Assembly: GCF_002192455.1 (NCBI RefSeq) | Contig: NZ_CP021744.1 | Location: forward strand, 3,626,001-3,690,000 | Reading direction: 5' to 3' | Source: Streptomyces albireticuli | GTDB taxonomy: Bacteria > Actinomycetota > Actinomycetes > Streptomycetales > Streptomycetaceae | DNA length: 64,000 nt | Part shown: positions 52,471 to 61,297 of the stretch, piece by piece | How positions within the stretch are numbered: the first letter of the stretch is position 1 | How the letters are laid out: every line of letters begins with the position of its first letter | Program-made: the position numbers and the translations under genes | Notes under the pieces: generated by a model | Seen by the model: only the letters and a program-made list of their open reading frames with translations | Database searches by the model: none | What the model was told of the DNA's origin: nothing

Positions 52471-52593
52471 GTGACCCGGTGCCAGAATGACGCGTCCCGC
52501 CCGCAGGGGGACGGCCGGGCACTGCTGCGCCCACCGTCCCCCGGCGGGTTCCCCCGGCGCGACACCCGTGCCTGCCCGAGGAGCCTGTGCCCC

Positions 52594-53859
52594 GTGACCA
52601 CCGTCGACGCCCAGTACCACGCGCTACTGGCCCGGCACGACGCGATGCGCCTGCGCCGGCAACTCCTGTCCCCCGACCGGCGGCCCGAGAGCGGTGGCGG
52701 CACGCGCCCCGCCCGGGTCGCTCACCCCTCCTACGACGGCGCCGCCGACCAGGAGCTGATCCTGCGTCACCTCCACCTGGCGACGCCCTTCGACGTCCTG
52801 ATCGCCCACCTCTACGAGGCGATGTTCGCGCACCACCCCTACCTGCGATCGCTGTTCCCCTCCTCGATGGAGTTCCAGCGCAAGCACCTGGAGGCGATCT
52901 TCCGCTACCTGATCGAGAACCTGCACCGGTCCGACGAGGTGGCCAGGGAGTTCACCCGGCTCGGCCGTGACCACCGCAAACTGGGCGTACGGCCGGTGCA
53001 CTACGAGACGTTCGAATCCGCCCTGTGCGAGGCGCTGCGCCGCACGGCGGGGACCGCGTGGCACAGGGAGCTGGAGGGGGCGTGGGTGCGCATGCTGCGC
53101 TTCGCCGTGGGCGCCATGGTCGAGGGCGCGGAGGCCGCGCTCGCCGAGCCCCCGGACTGGCCGGCCACCGTCACGGCCCACGAGCCGCGCCGCCCGGACC
53201 TCGCCGTCCTGCGCGTACGCGCCCACGAGCCGTACCCCTACCGCGCCGGGCAGTACGCGTCCGTCGCCTCCCCCTTACTGCCCCAGGCCTGGCGGCAGTA
53301 CTCGCTGGCCACGGCGCCCCGGCCGGACGGCGAGCTGGAGTTCCATGTGCGACAGACCTGTACGGGCGGGGTGAGCGAGGCCCTGGTGACGCACACCGCC
53401 GTCGGTGACACGCTGCGCGTCGGGCCCCCCGCCGGGACGATGACGCTCGACGACGAGGGCGCCGCGCCCGCCCGCGACCTGCTGCTGGTCGCGAGCGGCA
53501 TCGGCTGGGCGGCGGCGAAGTCGCTGCTGGAGGAGCTGGCCGGGCGCCGGATGGGCGGGCGGAGCGTGCACCTCTTCCTCGGGGCCGACGACCTGGCCGG
53601 GCTCTACGACGCGGGCCCCGTGGCCGAGCTGGAGCGCCGCCGCCCGTGGCTGCGCGTGGTCCCGGTGCTCGGTACCGGCCCGGCGGCGGACCCGTACCGT
53701 CCGCTGGCCGACGCGGTGGCCCGGCGCGGTGACTGGTCGGACCACCTCGCCTACGTCAGCGGGCCGCCCGCGATGGTCGCCGCGACCGTCGCCCGGCTGG
53801 CCGGTACGCACCTGCCCGCCGACCGCGTCCGGCACGATCCGCTGCCGGACGCCCCCTGA
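52594..53859 (+). CDS. Flavohaemoglobin-like globin-reductase fusion
   Basis: 421 residues from GTG 52594 (GAGGAG 10 bases upstream). The globin part (about 50-195) has [20 protein letters not shown] and [20 protein letters not shown], whose His is the proximal haem ligand. The reductase part has an FAD segment [15 protein letters not shown]...RQYSLATAP (RxYS) and an NAD segment [20 protein letters not shown]. Such proteins oxidise NO to nitrate using O2 and NAD(P)H. The N-terminus is extended by about 45 residues relative to classic Hmp. Boxes upstream suggest control by the DevR-like regulator. Confidence 0.88.
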   Translation: MTTVDAQYHALLARHDAMRLRRQLLSPDRRPESGGGTRPARVAHPSYDGAADQELILRHLHLATPFDVLIAHLYEAMFAHHPYLRSLFPSSMEFQRKHLEAIFRYLIENLHRSDEVAREFTRLGRDHRKLGVRPVHYETFESALCEALRRTAGTAWHRELEGAWVRMLRFAVGAMVEGAEAALAEPPDWPATVTAHEPRRPDLAVLRVRAHEPYPYRAGQYASVASPLLPQAWRQYSLATAPRPDGELEFHVRQTCTGGVSEALVTHTAVGDTLRVGPPAGTMTLDDEGAAPARDLLLVASGIGWAAAKSLLEELAGRRMGGRSVHLFLGADDLAGLYDAGPVAELERRRPWLRVVPVLGTGPAADPYRPLADAVARRGDWSDHLAYVSGPPAMVAATVARLAGTHLPADRVRHDPLPDAP

Positions 53860-54063
53860 CCTGGGCCCGCCGCCGCACGTCCCCTCACGGCGGGCGCGGC
53901 GGGTCCAGCCGAGACGAGCCGGCCGTCCGATACGGTCCGAACGGTCATGCGGAGACCCCCGCCTCCTCCTCCGCCGGGCCACCGGCGGACGGCCGGCTCC
54001 CCGCCCTCGCGCCGGTCGGCGCGTCGGAGGGCCCCCGGCGCCGGGCCCCGGGAGACTGAGGCC

Positions 54064-54270
54064 ATGAGCAAAGCGCCCAAAGCACTTCTCGAAGGCGGTC
54101 CGGACGAGCTGCCCGCGCGGATCGTGGAGATCACTCCGCCGGGGATCGAGCTGAAGATTCCGTTCCGGGGTGGGTACGAGCATTTCAAGGCGACGTCCCG
54201 GTACGAGGAGACGGGGGAGGGGCGGTTGCCGGTGTACGAGTGGTGGGAGCGGACGGAGATCGCGGAGTAG
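54064..54270 (+). CDS. DUF5988 small protein
   Basis: 68 residues from ATG 54064: MSKAPKALLEGGPDELPARI, then the segment PFRGGYEHFKATSRYEETGE and VYEWWERTEIAE at the end. 'LEGGP..LP' with 'GYEHF..T.R' is the DUF5988 pattern seen in streptomycetes, often near secondary-metabolism genes. Function unknown. Followed by the intergenic element copy C. Confidence 0.8.
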   Translation: MSKAPKALLEGGPDELPARIVEITPPGIELKIPFRGGYEHFKATSRYEETGEGRLPVYEWWERTEIAE

Positions 54271-54291
54271 TTGGCGGGGGTGCCGGGTGCG

Positions 54292-54460
54292 GCGGGTGCG
54301 CCCGCGGCGGGCCTTTTCCCCACCCCGCCCCTTCCCGTAACCGGGGCTCCGCCCCGGACCCCGGTCCTCAAGCGCCGGACGGGCTGAAAATCAGCCCGTC
54401 CGGCGCTTGAGGACATTCGGGAAGGGGCGGGTAGGGGACAAGGCCCGCCGCAGGCGCACC
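54292..54460. repeat. Long inverted-repeat intergenic element, copy C (most complete)
   Basis: The centre is a perfect 23-bp inverted repeat, left arm 54365-54387 (TCCTCAAGCGCCGGACGGGC plus TGA), loop AAA, right arm 54391-54413. Outside it a second pair of arms is nearly symmetric: GCGGCGGGCCTTTTCCCCAC on the left, AGGGGACAAGGCCCGCCGC on the right. The outermost arms GGGTGCGCCCGCGG / CCGCAGGCGCACCC also pair with one mismatch. Placed between convergent genes. Confidence 0.9.
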
Positions 54461-54469
54461 CACCCGCAC

Positions 54470-55372
54470 CTACACCCCCACCGGCACCTCCCCCAGCTCC
54501 ACCCCCCGCAGCTCACGGATCAGCTCCCGCACCGCCCCCACCCGCACCATCTCCGGCGTCGTCACATAGCCGACCCCCCGCGTGGGCCGCCCCTCCCCCA
54601 GGTCCGTGATCGTCACCGATCTCGGGGCCGACATGAGGGCGAGCGCGGGCATGATGGCCATGCCCATGCCCTGGGCGACCATCGACAGGACGACGCTGTC
54701 GTCCTCCGCGTCGACGGTGACCGGCGGGATCCAGTCCTGGCCAGCCCACCACGCGCGGGTGTACGAACCGCAGTTCTCCATCCAGTCGATCAGCGGCAGG
54801 GTGCGCGGCGCCGGGTGGCCCACGGGGTGGACCAGGAAGTACGGCTCCGTGACGACCGTCGCCGACAGCAGGCCGCGCGGGAGCGGGTCGGTGCCGCCCA
54901 GCGTGGCGATGCCGAGGTCGGCGCGGCCGTCGGCGACCTCACCCGCCGTACCCCGGCCCAGTTCGCGGACGATCCGCACCTCGGGGGCGATCCCCGGGTG
55001 GCGGGCGGTGAGCCGGGCCAGCGCGGCGGGCAGCAGATGGGCGGCGGCGCTGCGGAAGGCGGCGATCCGGACCGGGCCGTCGACGGTCTCCGCGGTCCGG
55101 CCCGCGCCCCGGACCTCCGCCGCCATCGTCTCCAGCAGGCGCAGGACGCGGCGGGCGTGGCCGGCGGCCCGGGTCCCGGCGGGTGTGGGACGGGCACCGT
55201 GGCGGCCGCGGTCGAAGAGGACGGCGCCGAGCTTCCGTTCACCGCTGCGCACGGCGTGCGAGACCGCCGACTGGGTCAGCCCGAGCCGGGCCGCGGCGGC
55301 CGTGAAGCCGCCCTCCTCCTCGACGGCGACGAGGACACGCAGTTCGGGGACGGTGAGTCCGGGTTCGCTCAT
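54470..55372 (-). CDS. LysR-family transcriptional regulator
   Basis: 300 residues from ATG 55372. The winged HTH is LRVLVAVEEEGGFTAAAARL then GLTQSAVSHAVRSGERKLGA. The effector-binding domain follows (PVRIAAFRSAAAHLLPAALA, GMGMAIMPALALMS). It is divergent from an oxidoreductase gene with one clear palindrome in the 98-base gap, so it most likely controls that gene and itself. Confidence 0.9.
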   Translation of the reverse strand: MSEPGLTVPELRVLVAVEEEGGFTAAAARLGLTQSAVSHAVRSGERKLGAVLFDRGRHGARPTPAGTRAAGHARRVLRLLETMAAEVRGAGRTAETVDGPVRIAAFRSAAAHLLPAALARLTARHPGIAPEVRIVRELGRGTAGEVADGRADLGIATLGGTDPLPRGLLSATVVTEPYFLVHPVGHPAPRTLPLIDWMENCGSYTRAWWAGQDWIPPVTVDAEDDSVVLSMVAQGMGMAIMPALALMSAPRSVTITDLGEGRPTRGVGYVTTPEMVRVGAVRELIRELRGVELGEVPVGV

Positions 55373-55387
55373 CCGGTGAACCTACGT

Positions 55388-55406
55388 CCATGAACACGGT
55401 TCATGG
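55388..55406. promoter_or_regulatory. Candidate LysR operator
   Basis: A perfect palindrome, CCATGAAC-ACG-GTTCATGG, in the divergent LysR/oxidoreductase region. It contains the T-N11-A core (T 55391, A 55403) typical of LysR-type regulators. Confidence 0.75.
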
Positions 55407-55470
55407 AAGGGCCCGGTCCATCGACGGCGAGGGCTGGGACGGCCCCCGTCCCGCTCCCTACGGTGGGCCC

Positions 55471-56469
55471 ATGACCAGCACCTTTCGCGCAGTTCAGCAG
55501 ATCTCCCGCCCGCACGGCATGCCGGTGCCCGGCGACTTCGCCTTCGTCGAGGGGCCGGTGCCGGAGGTCGTGCCCGGCACCGCCCTCGTGGAGAACCTCT
55601 ATCTGTCCGTCGACCCGTACATGCGGGAGGCGATGGACGCGGAGTGGGAGCTGGGGCGCCCGCTGGAGGGCCGCTCGATCGGCCGCGTCGTCGCGTCCCG
55701 CGACCCGGGGCTCGCGGTCGGCGACCTCGTCTTCCACCGGGCGGGGTGGCGTACGCACGCGCTGGTGAGCGCGGCGGAGGGGGCGCGGGTGCTGCCCCGG
55801 CACGCGGGGGTGCCGGTCAGCTCGTACCTCGGGCTGCTCGGCGGTACGGGCCTGAGCGCGTACGTCGCCCTCACCCGGATCGCCCGGCTCCAGCCCGGCG
55901 AGACGGTCTTCATCTCGGCCGCGGCGGGCGGCGTGGGCAGCGCGGCCGGCCGGCTGGCCAGGCTGCTGGGCGCGGGGCGGGTGATCGGCAGCGCGGGTTC
56001 GCCCGCGAAGGTCGCGCACCTCACCGGCCCGCTGGGCTTCGACGCCGCCTTCGACTACCACGACGGCCCGGTCGGCGAGCAGCTCGCGAAGGCCGCCCCG
56101 GACGGCATCGACGTCTATGTGGACAACGTCGGGGGCGGGCACCTGGAGGGCGCGATCTCGGCCATGCGCGACCACGGGCGGATCGCCTGGTGCGGCGCGG
56201 TCGCCCAGTACAACAGCGCGGAGCCGCCGCCGGCGCCGCGCAACCTCTACGACATCGTCGAGAAGAGCATCCGCCTGGAGGGCTTCCTCGTCCGCAAGCA
56301 CGGTGACGCGCAGGCCGAACTGGAGGACTTCCTGGTCCCGCACCTCCAGGCGGGCCGGGTGGCGCAGGACGAGACGGTCGTCGAGGGGTTCGACGGCGTG
56401 GTGGACGCCTTCCTGGGCGTGCTGCGGGGCCGCAACACCGGGAAGATGCTGGTCAAGGTCGGGGACTGA
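55471..56469 (+). CDS. NADP-dependent medium-chain oxidoreductase
   Basis: 332 residues from ATG 55471. PYMREAMDAEW is typical of the leukotriene B4 12-hydroxydehydrogenase/CurA group (usual PYMR.RM). The nucleotide-binding segment is TVFISAAAGGVGSAAGRLAR (AAxGxVG). IDVYVDNVGGGHLEGAI follows. There is no zinc-ligand motif, as expected for this double-bond reductase group. Likely reduces an alpha,beta-unsaturated ketone. Divergent from LysR with a shared operator. Confidence 0.9.
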   Translation: MTSTFRAVQQISRPHGMPVPGDFAFVEGPVPEVVPGTALVENLYLSVDPYMREAMDAEWELGRPLEGRSIGRVVASRDPGLAVGDLVFHRAGWRTHALVSAAEGARVLPRHAGVPVSSYLGLLGGTGLSAYVALTRIARLQPGETVFISAAAGGVGSAAGRLARLLGAGRVIGSAGSPAKVAHLTGPLGFDAAFDYHDGPVGEQLAKAAPDGIDVYVDNVGGGHLEGAISAMRDHGRIAWCGAVAQYNSAEPPPAPRNLYDIVEKSIRLEGFLVRKHGDAQAELEDFLVPHLQAGRVAQDETVVEGFDGVVDAFLGVLRGRNTGKMLVKVGD

Positions 56470-56483
56470 GGGGGCCCGGGCCG

Positions 56484-57281
56484 CTACGCGTCCGTCATCC
56501 GCGGCATCTCCCCTTCCGTCTTCGACATGTCGATCACGGAGAACGCCGCCCCTTGGGGGTCGTGCAGCGCCGCGAACCGGCCGAACGGGGTGCTCATCGG
56601 CCCGAACTTCAGCTCTCCGCCGCCCTTCGTCGCCTTCTCCACGGCGGCGTCGCAGTCCGCGACGGCGAAGTAGATGTTGATGAACGGCGGTATCTCGGGC
56701 GGGAATTCCTCCGTCATCGCCATCCGGCCCAGGACGGTGTCGTCACCCTGGTTGAAGACCTTGAAGTCGATGCCGGGGTCCTCCATGCGCTGGGTGCGGT
56801 ACGGGAAGACGGCCGGGAAGAAGGTGTCGGCCTTCCCGGGCTGCCGGGTGAACACCTCGGCCCAGCAGAAGGATCCGGTCTCGCCCCGCTTCTCGAAGCC
56901 CTCGTGGGTGCCCGCCTGCCAGACGCCGAAGGTCACCCCGCCGGGGTCCTTCGCGAGCACCATCGAGCCGAAGTCGCCGACCCGCATCGGCCCCATCACC
57001 ACCTCGCCGCCGTTGTCACCGATCTTCTTGGCGGTGGCGGCGGCGTCCGGCGAGGCGAGGTACAGGCACCAGGCCGACACGGGGTCCGCCTGGCCCGGCA
57101 TCGGCGGCACCACCGCGGCCACCGCTTTGCCGTCCGAGTACGCCTGCGTGTAATTGCCGAACTCCGCCGAGCTCTCGGCGAAAGTCCAGCCCAGCAGATC
57201 GCCGTAGAAGCTTTTCGCGCCTTCCACGTCCGTGAACATCGCGTCGGCCCAGCACGGCGTGCCTTCCGATAGCGCGGCCAT
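56484..57281 (-). CDS. Two-domain VOC (glyoxalase-like) protein
   Basis: 265 residues from ATG 57281 with AAGGGAG upstream. Two related VOC domains: WADAMFTDVEGAKSFYGDLL with GWTFAES (about 11-37), and CWAEVFTRQPGKADTFFPAV (about 143-162). The C-terminal part has GPMSTPFGRFAALHDPQGAA. This is the 27-kDa antigen Cfp30B-like family with metal-binding VOC repeats. Substrate unknown. Confidence 0.9.
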   Translation of the reverse strand: MAALSEGTPCWADAMFTDVEGAKSFYGDLLGWTFAESSAEFGNYTQAYSDGKAVAAVVPPMPGQADPVSAWCLYLASPDAAATAKKIGDNGGEVVMGPMRVGDFGSMVLAKDPGGVTFGVWQAGTHEGFEKRGETGSFCWAEVFTRQPGKADTFFPAVFPYRTQRMEDPGIDFKVFNQGDDTVLGRMAMTEEFPPEIPPFINIYFAVADCDAAVEKATKGGGELKFGPMSTPFGRFAALHDPQGAAFSVIDMSKTEGEMPRMTDA

Positions 57282-57684
57282 GGTCCTGACTCCCTTCGTA
57301 AGAGGTTGAACAGTCCCGTTTTCCACGCTAGTGAGTCGGCCGGGAGTGCGCACGGCAGGGAGCCGGTGGCGCCGCTTTCCCGCCACTCCCCCGCCGGCCG
57401 GCTCCTCCTTGTCCCCTTCGGGCCCTCGCCTCCCCCGCGCTTCCCCCTCACTCCCGCTGGTTTCCCCCTGTTTCACCGGTGAGGCGCCGATTGCGGGGTA
57501 TGGACCGCGCCCGGGCCGGTAGGCGGCACAGTTCCGCGTGCTGCTGAATTGTCTTCTATTCACTGCGTTCGTACGCGAATAAGGGCGCCTACAGTGACCG
57601 ATATCCGCGCCATCCCCCATGTTTATCGCGGCAGTTGGCCGTGAGGAGTTCCCAGACGGCGGCCCCGTACGGCACGATGACGGC
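57282..57684. promoter_or_regulatory. Divergent gap between VOC and membrane-protein genes
   Basis: About 400 bases without a gene. The part at 57535-57600 is distinctly AT-richer, with TACAGT at 57590 as a possible -10 for the downstream gene. No operator repeat is clear. Confidence 0.35.
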
Positions 57685-58269
57685 ATGGCCACGGCTCCGC
57701 CGCACGTCGGCGCGCTGCGAGCCCGCCTTTTCGCGGCGGGCTCCTGGTGGCTTTCCTGGTCGGGGCTGCTGCTCCTCGCGCTGCTCTACAGCCACGGGAT
57801 GATGACGGAAGGCACATCGGCCCACCCGGTGCACCCGGCGCTGACGCAGATGTCCGCCGCCGCGCATTCCACCGCCGGCCACGGCAGCGGCCTTCCGGCG
57901 GCCTCCGCGACAAAACCCGCGACGGACCCCGCTCCTGGTTCCGTTCCGGGTTCCGCTCCGGGTTCCGTATCCGGTGCCGGACCGGGTTCCGCATCCGGCG
58001 CCCAGGACCTCGCGGCCGGGCCCCGGCCCGGCCCGCTGTCCGCCGGGCAGGGCGCCTCGCCCGCCCCGCACAACGGCCATGACGTCTCCCACGCCGCCCA
58101 GGACTGCCTGTCCGGCGCCGTGAAGGACGCCACGGACCTGCCCGCCCTGTGCGCGGCGCCCGACAGGGCCGCGCCGCCCTCGTACGTCCCCGGCTGGGCC
58201 GTCGTGCGGCTCACCGCGCACGCGGCCGGGCCCCTGCCGCCGTCGGCCCCGCCGACGCTGCGGATCTAG
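57685..58269 (+). CDS. Secreted or membrane-anchored Pro/Gly/Ser-rich protein
   Basis: 194 residues from ATG 57685 (ATG 57619 upstream would add 22 residues). One membrane helix ([20 protein letters not shown]), then a long low-complexity region with His/Thr and repeats [20 protein letters not shown], two Cys at 152-168 (DCLSG, LCAAP), and an end [17 protein letters not shown]. The pattern of a helix, small residues with His, and two Cys resembles DUF6153-like Streptomyces proteins. It may form an operon with the two genes downstream. Confidence 0.55.
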   Translation: MATAPPHVGALRARLFAAGSWWLSWSGLLLLALLYSHGMMTEGTSAHPVHPALTQMSAAAHSTAGHGSGLPAASATKPATDPAPGSVPGSAPGSVSGAGPGSASGAQDLAAGPRPGPLSAGQGASPAPHNGHDVSHAAQDCLSGAVKDATDLPALCAAPDRAAPPSYVPGWAVVRLTAHAAGPLPPSAPPTLRI

Positions 58270-58549
58270 GCCGCGGCTCCCCCCACCCCGTACCGCAGGG
58301 GCCGCACCCGCCACCGATCGGCACCTTGCCGACCGTCCCCGGGACCCGTACGCCGGTACGCCGCCACGTCCGCACACCGGACGCCGGTACGCCCGTACGC
58401 GCCCGTGCCCGTCCGCGCGCCCCGCGAGCCCGCACGCCGTTCCTCCGCGCCGGGCCGCTCCCGCACGCGCGACCACCCCGTACTCCCGCGCCCCCGCCCC
58501 GCCGGCGGGCCGGCGCGGGAGCTCCCCCACCCCTGAGAGGGATCTCCCC
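58270..58549. other. Intergenic stretch, no gene seen
   Basis: About 280 bases rich in CGTACGCC-like words (for example ACGCCGGTACGCC twice) but without a hairpin or gene. GAGAGGGATCTCC at 58535-58547 overlaps the ribosome site of the next gene. Confidence 0.35.
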
Positions 58550-59760
58550 ATGCCTCCCGTGCCTCCCGTCCCCGCCGCGCCGTCCCCCGGCCCCGGCCGC
58601 CCCAGCCTGTCCGGGCTGGTGGGCGACACCCCCGTCCTGCGGATCTCCGAACCCCTCTGCCCTCCCGGGCGCGGCTTCTGGGCCAAGCTGGAGGGGTTCA
58701 ACCCCGGCGGCATCAAGGACCGGCCGGGGCTCCACATGGTCGAGCGGGCCCGCGCCCGCGGCGACCTGCTGCCCGGCGACATGGTCATCGAGTCCACCAG
58801 CGGGACGCTCGGGCTCGGCCTGGCGCTGGCCGGCATGGTGCACGGGCACCCCGTCACGCTGGTCACCGACCCCGGCCTGGAGCCGTCCATGATCCGGCTG
58901 CTGACCGCCTACGGGGCGCGGGTCGACATCGTCCGCGAGCCGCACCCCGCCGGCGGCTGGCAGCAGGCGCGCCGCGACCGTGTGGCGGCGCTGCGGGACG
59001 CGCACCCCGGTGCCTGGGTCCCGGACCAGTACAACAACCCGGACAACGTCGCCGCGTACACCCCGCTCGCCCTCGAACTGGCCGGGCAGCTCCAGCACAT
59101 CGACGTCCTCGTGTGCAGCGTGGGGACCGGCGGGCACTCCGCGGGGTCTCCCGGGTGCTGCGGCAGCTCCACCCCGAGCTGCGGCTGGTCGGCGTGGACA
59201 CCATCGGCTCCACGATCTTCGGGCAGCCCGCCCGCACCCGGCTGATGCGTGGCCTCGGGTCGAGCATCTACCCGCGCAACGTCGCCTACGACAGCTTCGA
59301 CGAGGTGCACTGGGTCGCCCCGGCCGAGGCCGTCTGGACCTGCCGGCGGCTGGCCGCCTCCCACTACGCCAGCGGCGGGTGGAGCGTCGGCGCCGTCGCG
59401 CTGGTCGCCGCGTGGCTGGCCCGCACGCTGCCCCGGGACACCCGGATCGCCGCGATCTTCCCCGACGGCCCGCAGCGCTATCTGACGACGGTGTTCGACG
59501 ACGACTACTGCGCCGCGCACGGCCTGTGCGAGGGGCCGCCGGCCGCCGAGCCCGAGGTCGTGGGCCGGCCCGACGAGAAGGAGGTCACGCGCTGGACCCG
59601 GTGCGCGCGGGTCGTCGACCCGATGGTCGCGCGCCGGGCGGCGGGCCCGGCGGCCGTACCGGCGGAGGCGGCCGCGGCCCCCACCTCGTCCTCCGCCGGG
59701 GCGCCCGCCCCCACGCTCGTACCCGCCCCCGCTCCCGCCACCGAGGGCGGTCCGCGGTGA
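58550..59760 (+). pseudogene. PLP-dependent cysteine synthase-like gene, one-base frameshift
   Basis: From ATG 58550 the reading [30 protein letters not shown] (PLP Lys in GIKD) and [17 protein letters not shown] (PLP-phosphate loop) is a standard cysteine synthase/cystathionine beta-synthase family start. At VGTGGHSAG the frame goes wrong: GCG GGG TCT. With one more G at 59143-59146 it would read GCG GGG GTC TCC and continue [20 protein letters not shown] to the stop at 59758. Joined length is about 403 residues with an Ala/Pro-rich tail. The stop overlaps the MFS start, so the two were co-translated. Recent loss or a sequencing error in a G-run. Confidence 0.78.
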
Positions 59761-61055
59761 GGCCGGGTCCCGGCCCGCTGGCCCAGGCCCGCTCCTTCGG
59801 CACCGTCACCCAGCTCCTGATGGTGAATCAGTTCACCATCAACCTGGGCTTCTACATGCTCATGCCCTACCTCGCCCAGCACCTCTCGGGGAGTCTGGGC
59901 ATGGCCGCGTGGACCGTCGGACTGGTCCTGGGCGTACGGAACTTCAGCCAGCAGGGCATGTTCTTCGTCGGCGGCACCCTCGCCGACCGGTTCGGCTACA
60001 AGCCCCTCATCGTCTCGGGGCTGGTGCTGCGTGTCGCCGGCTTCGCCGTCCTCGGGCTCGTCGACACCCTGCCCGCGCTGCTGGCGGCCTCGGCGGCCAC
60101 CGGGCTCGCGGGCGCGCTGTTCAACCCCGCCGTACGGGCGTACCTGGCGCAGGACGCCGGGGAGCGGCGGGTGGAGGCGTTCGCGCTGTTCAACGTCTTC
60201 TACCAGGCGGGGATCCTGCTCGGCCCGCTCGTCGGCGTCCTGCTCACCGGGGTGAGCTTCCGGCTGACCTGCCTGGTCGCCGCGGCCGTCTTCGCCGTCC
60301 TGTCGGCGGTGCAGCTGCGCGCCCTGCCCGCGGCCGCGTCCCCGGCGGCGGCCCCCGGGGAGTCCGTCGCCTCGGTGCTGGCGCAGTGGCGCACGGTCGT
60401 CGCCAACCGGGCCTTCCTGCTGTTCTCCCTCGCGATGATCGGCTCGTACGCCCTGTCGTTCCAGGTCTACCTGGCGCTCCCGCTGGAGGTCCGCCGGGTG
60501 GCGGGCGACGAGGGCACCGGCACCGTCGGCGTGGGGCTGCTGTTCGCCGCCTCCGGGCTGGCCACGGTCGTGGGGCAGACGCGGCTGACGGCCTGGTGCC
60601 GGCGGCGGCTGGGCGCCGGGCCGGCGCTCGTCGCCGGGCTGGCGGCGCTCGGGGCGGCCTTCCTGCCCCCGCTGGCCGCCACGGCGGCGCCGGTGCCGGA
60701 CGGCGGGCCCGCGCTCTGGGCGCTGGCCGTCCTGCCGCCGCTGGCCTCCGCGCTGCTGCTGGCGCTGGGCACGATGCTCGCGTACCCCTTCGAGATGGAC
60801 ACGATCGTCGCCCTGGCCGGGAACCGCTACGTGGCCACCCACTACGGCCTCTACAACACCATCTGCGGCATCGGCATCACCCTCGGCAACCTCCTCACGG
60901 GCGCCGCCCTGGACGCCGCGCGCTCCGCCGGGGCGCCCGCCCTGCCGTGGATCGCGCTCACGGCCGTGGGCGGCGGCTGCGCCGTGGCCGTCCTCGCCCT
61001 GCACCGCACCGGCCGGCTGACGGGCACGCCCTTGGCCCGGCCTGCAGCGGGGTGA
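59757..61055 (+). CDS. MFS transporter
   Basis: 432 residues from GTG 59757, overlapping the preceding stop (GTGA). Twelve hydrophobic helices are suggested. [20 protein letters not shown] with GYKPLIVSG carries the MFS motif A (G..ADR.G.K). [19 protein letters not shown] and [19 protein letters not shown] follow. Coupling to a PLP enzyme gene suggests export of its amino acid-like product (inference). That enzyme gene is now frameshifted, which may also lower translation of the transporter. Confidence 0.88.
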   Translation: MRPGPGPLAQARSFGTVTQLLMVNQFTINLGFYMLMPYLAQHLSGSLGMAAWTVGLVLGVRNFSQQGMFFVGGTLADRFGYKPLIVSGLVLRVAGFAVLGLVDTLPALLAASAATGLAGALFNPAVRAYLAQDAGERRVEAFALFNVFYQAGILLGPLVGVLLTGVSFRLTCLVAAAVFAVLSAVQLRALPAAASPAAAPGESVASVLAQWRTVVANRAFLLFSLAMIGSYALSFQVYLALPLEVRRVAGDEGTGTVGVGLLFAASGLATVVGQTRLTAWCRRRLGAGPALVAGLAALGAAFLPPLAATAAPVPDGGPALWALAVLPPLASALLLALGTMLAYPFEMDTIVALAGNRYVATHYGLYNTICGIGITLGNLLTGAALDAARSAGAPALPWIALTAVGGGCAVAVLALHRTGRLTGTPLARPAAG

Positions 61056-61171
61056 GAAGGACGAGGCGGTGGTCGCCCTCGGGTGCCGGCGGGACCCGGC
61101 GGCCGAGGGCGACCGGACCGGGTACGGCATCGGGCCACGCCCGCCGCCGTGCCGCCCATTAGACTCACGGG

Positions 61172-61297
61172 GTGGAGAGCGAGAAGTGGCAGCAGAAGCA
61201 GGTCGCCCTGCGGGTGCTGGTCTACGTCTTCGTCACCCACCTCTTCGCGGGCTTCATCTGGCTACTGTTCTACCTCGGCGGCCACGCCGACAAGTGA
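61172..61297 (+). CDS. DUF6126-like 41-residue membrane peptide
   Basis: GTG 61172 to TGA 61295: VESEKWQQKQVALRVLVYVF, then VTHLFAGFIWLLFYLGGHAD and K. A charged start and one membrane helix are followed by LGGHA, as in the DUF6126 family. Its 3' end overlaps the 3' end of the convergent AraC gene by 36 bases. Function unknown. Confidence 0.72.
   Translation: MESEKWQQKQVALRVLVYVFVTHLFAGFIWLLFYLGGHADK

Noticed and set aside
57750..58260. Pro/Gly/Ser repeats in the 57685 gene as collagen-like
   Set aside because: The pattern is PGS(V/A) tetrapeptides, not Gly-X-Y triplets.
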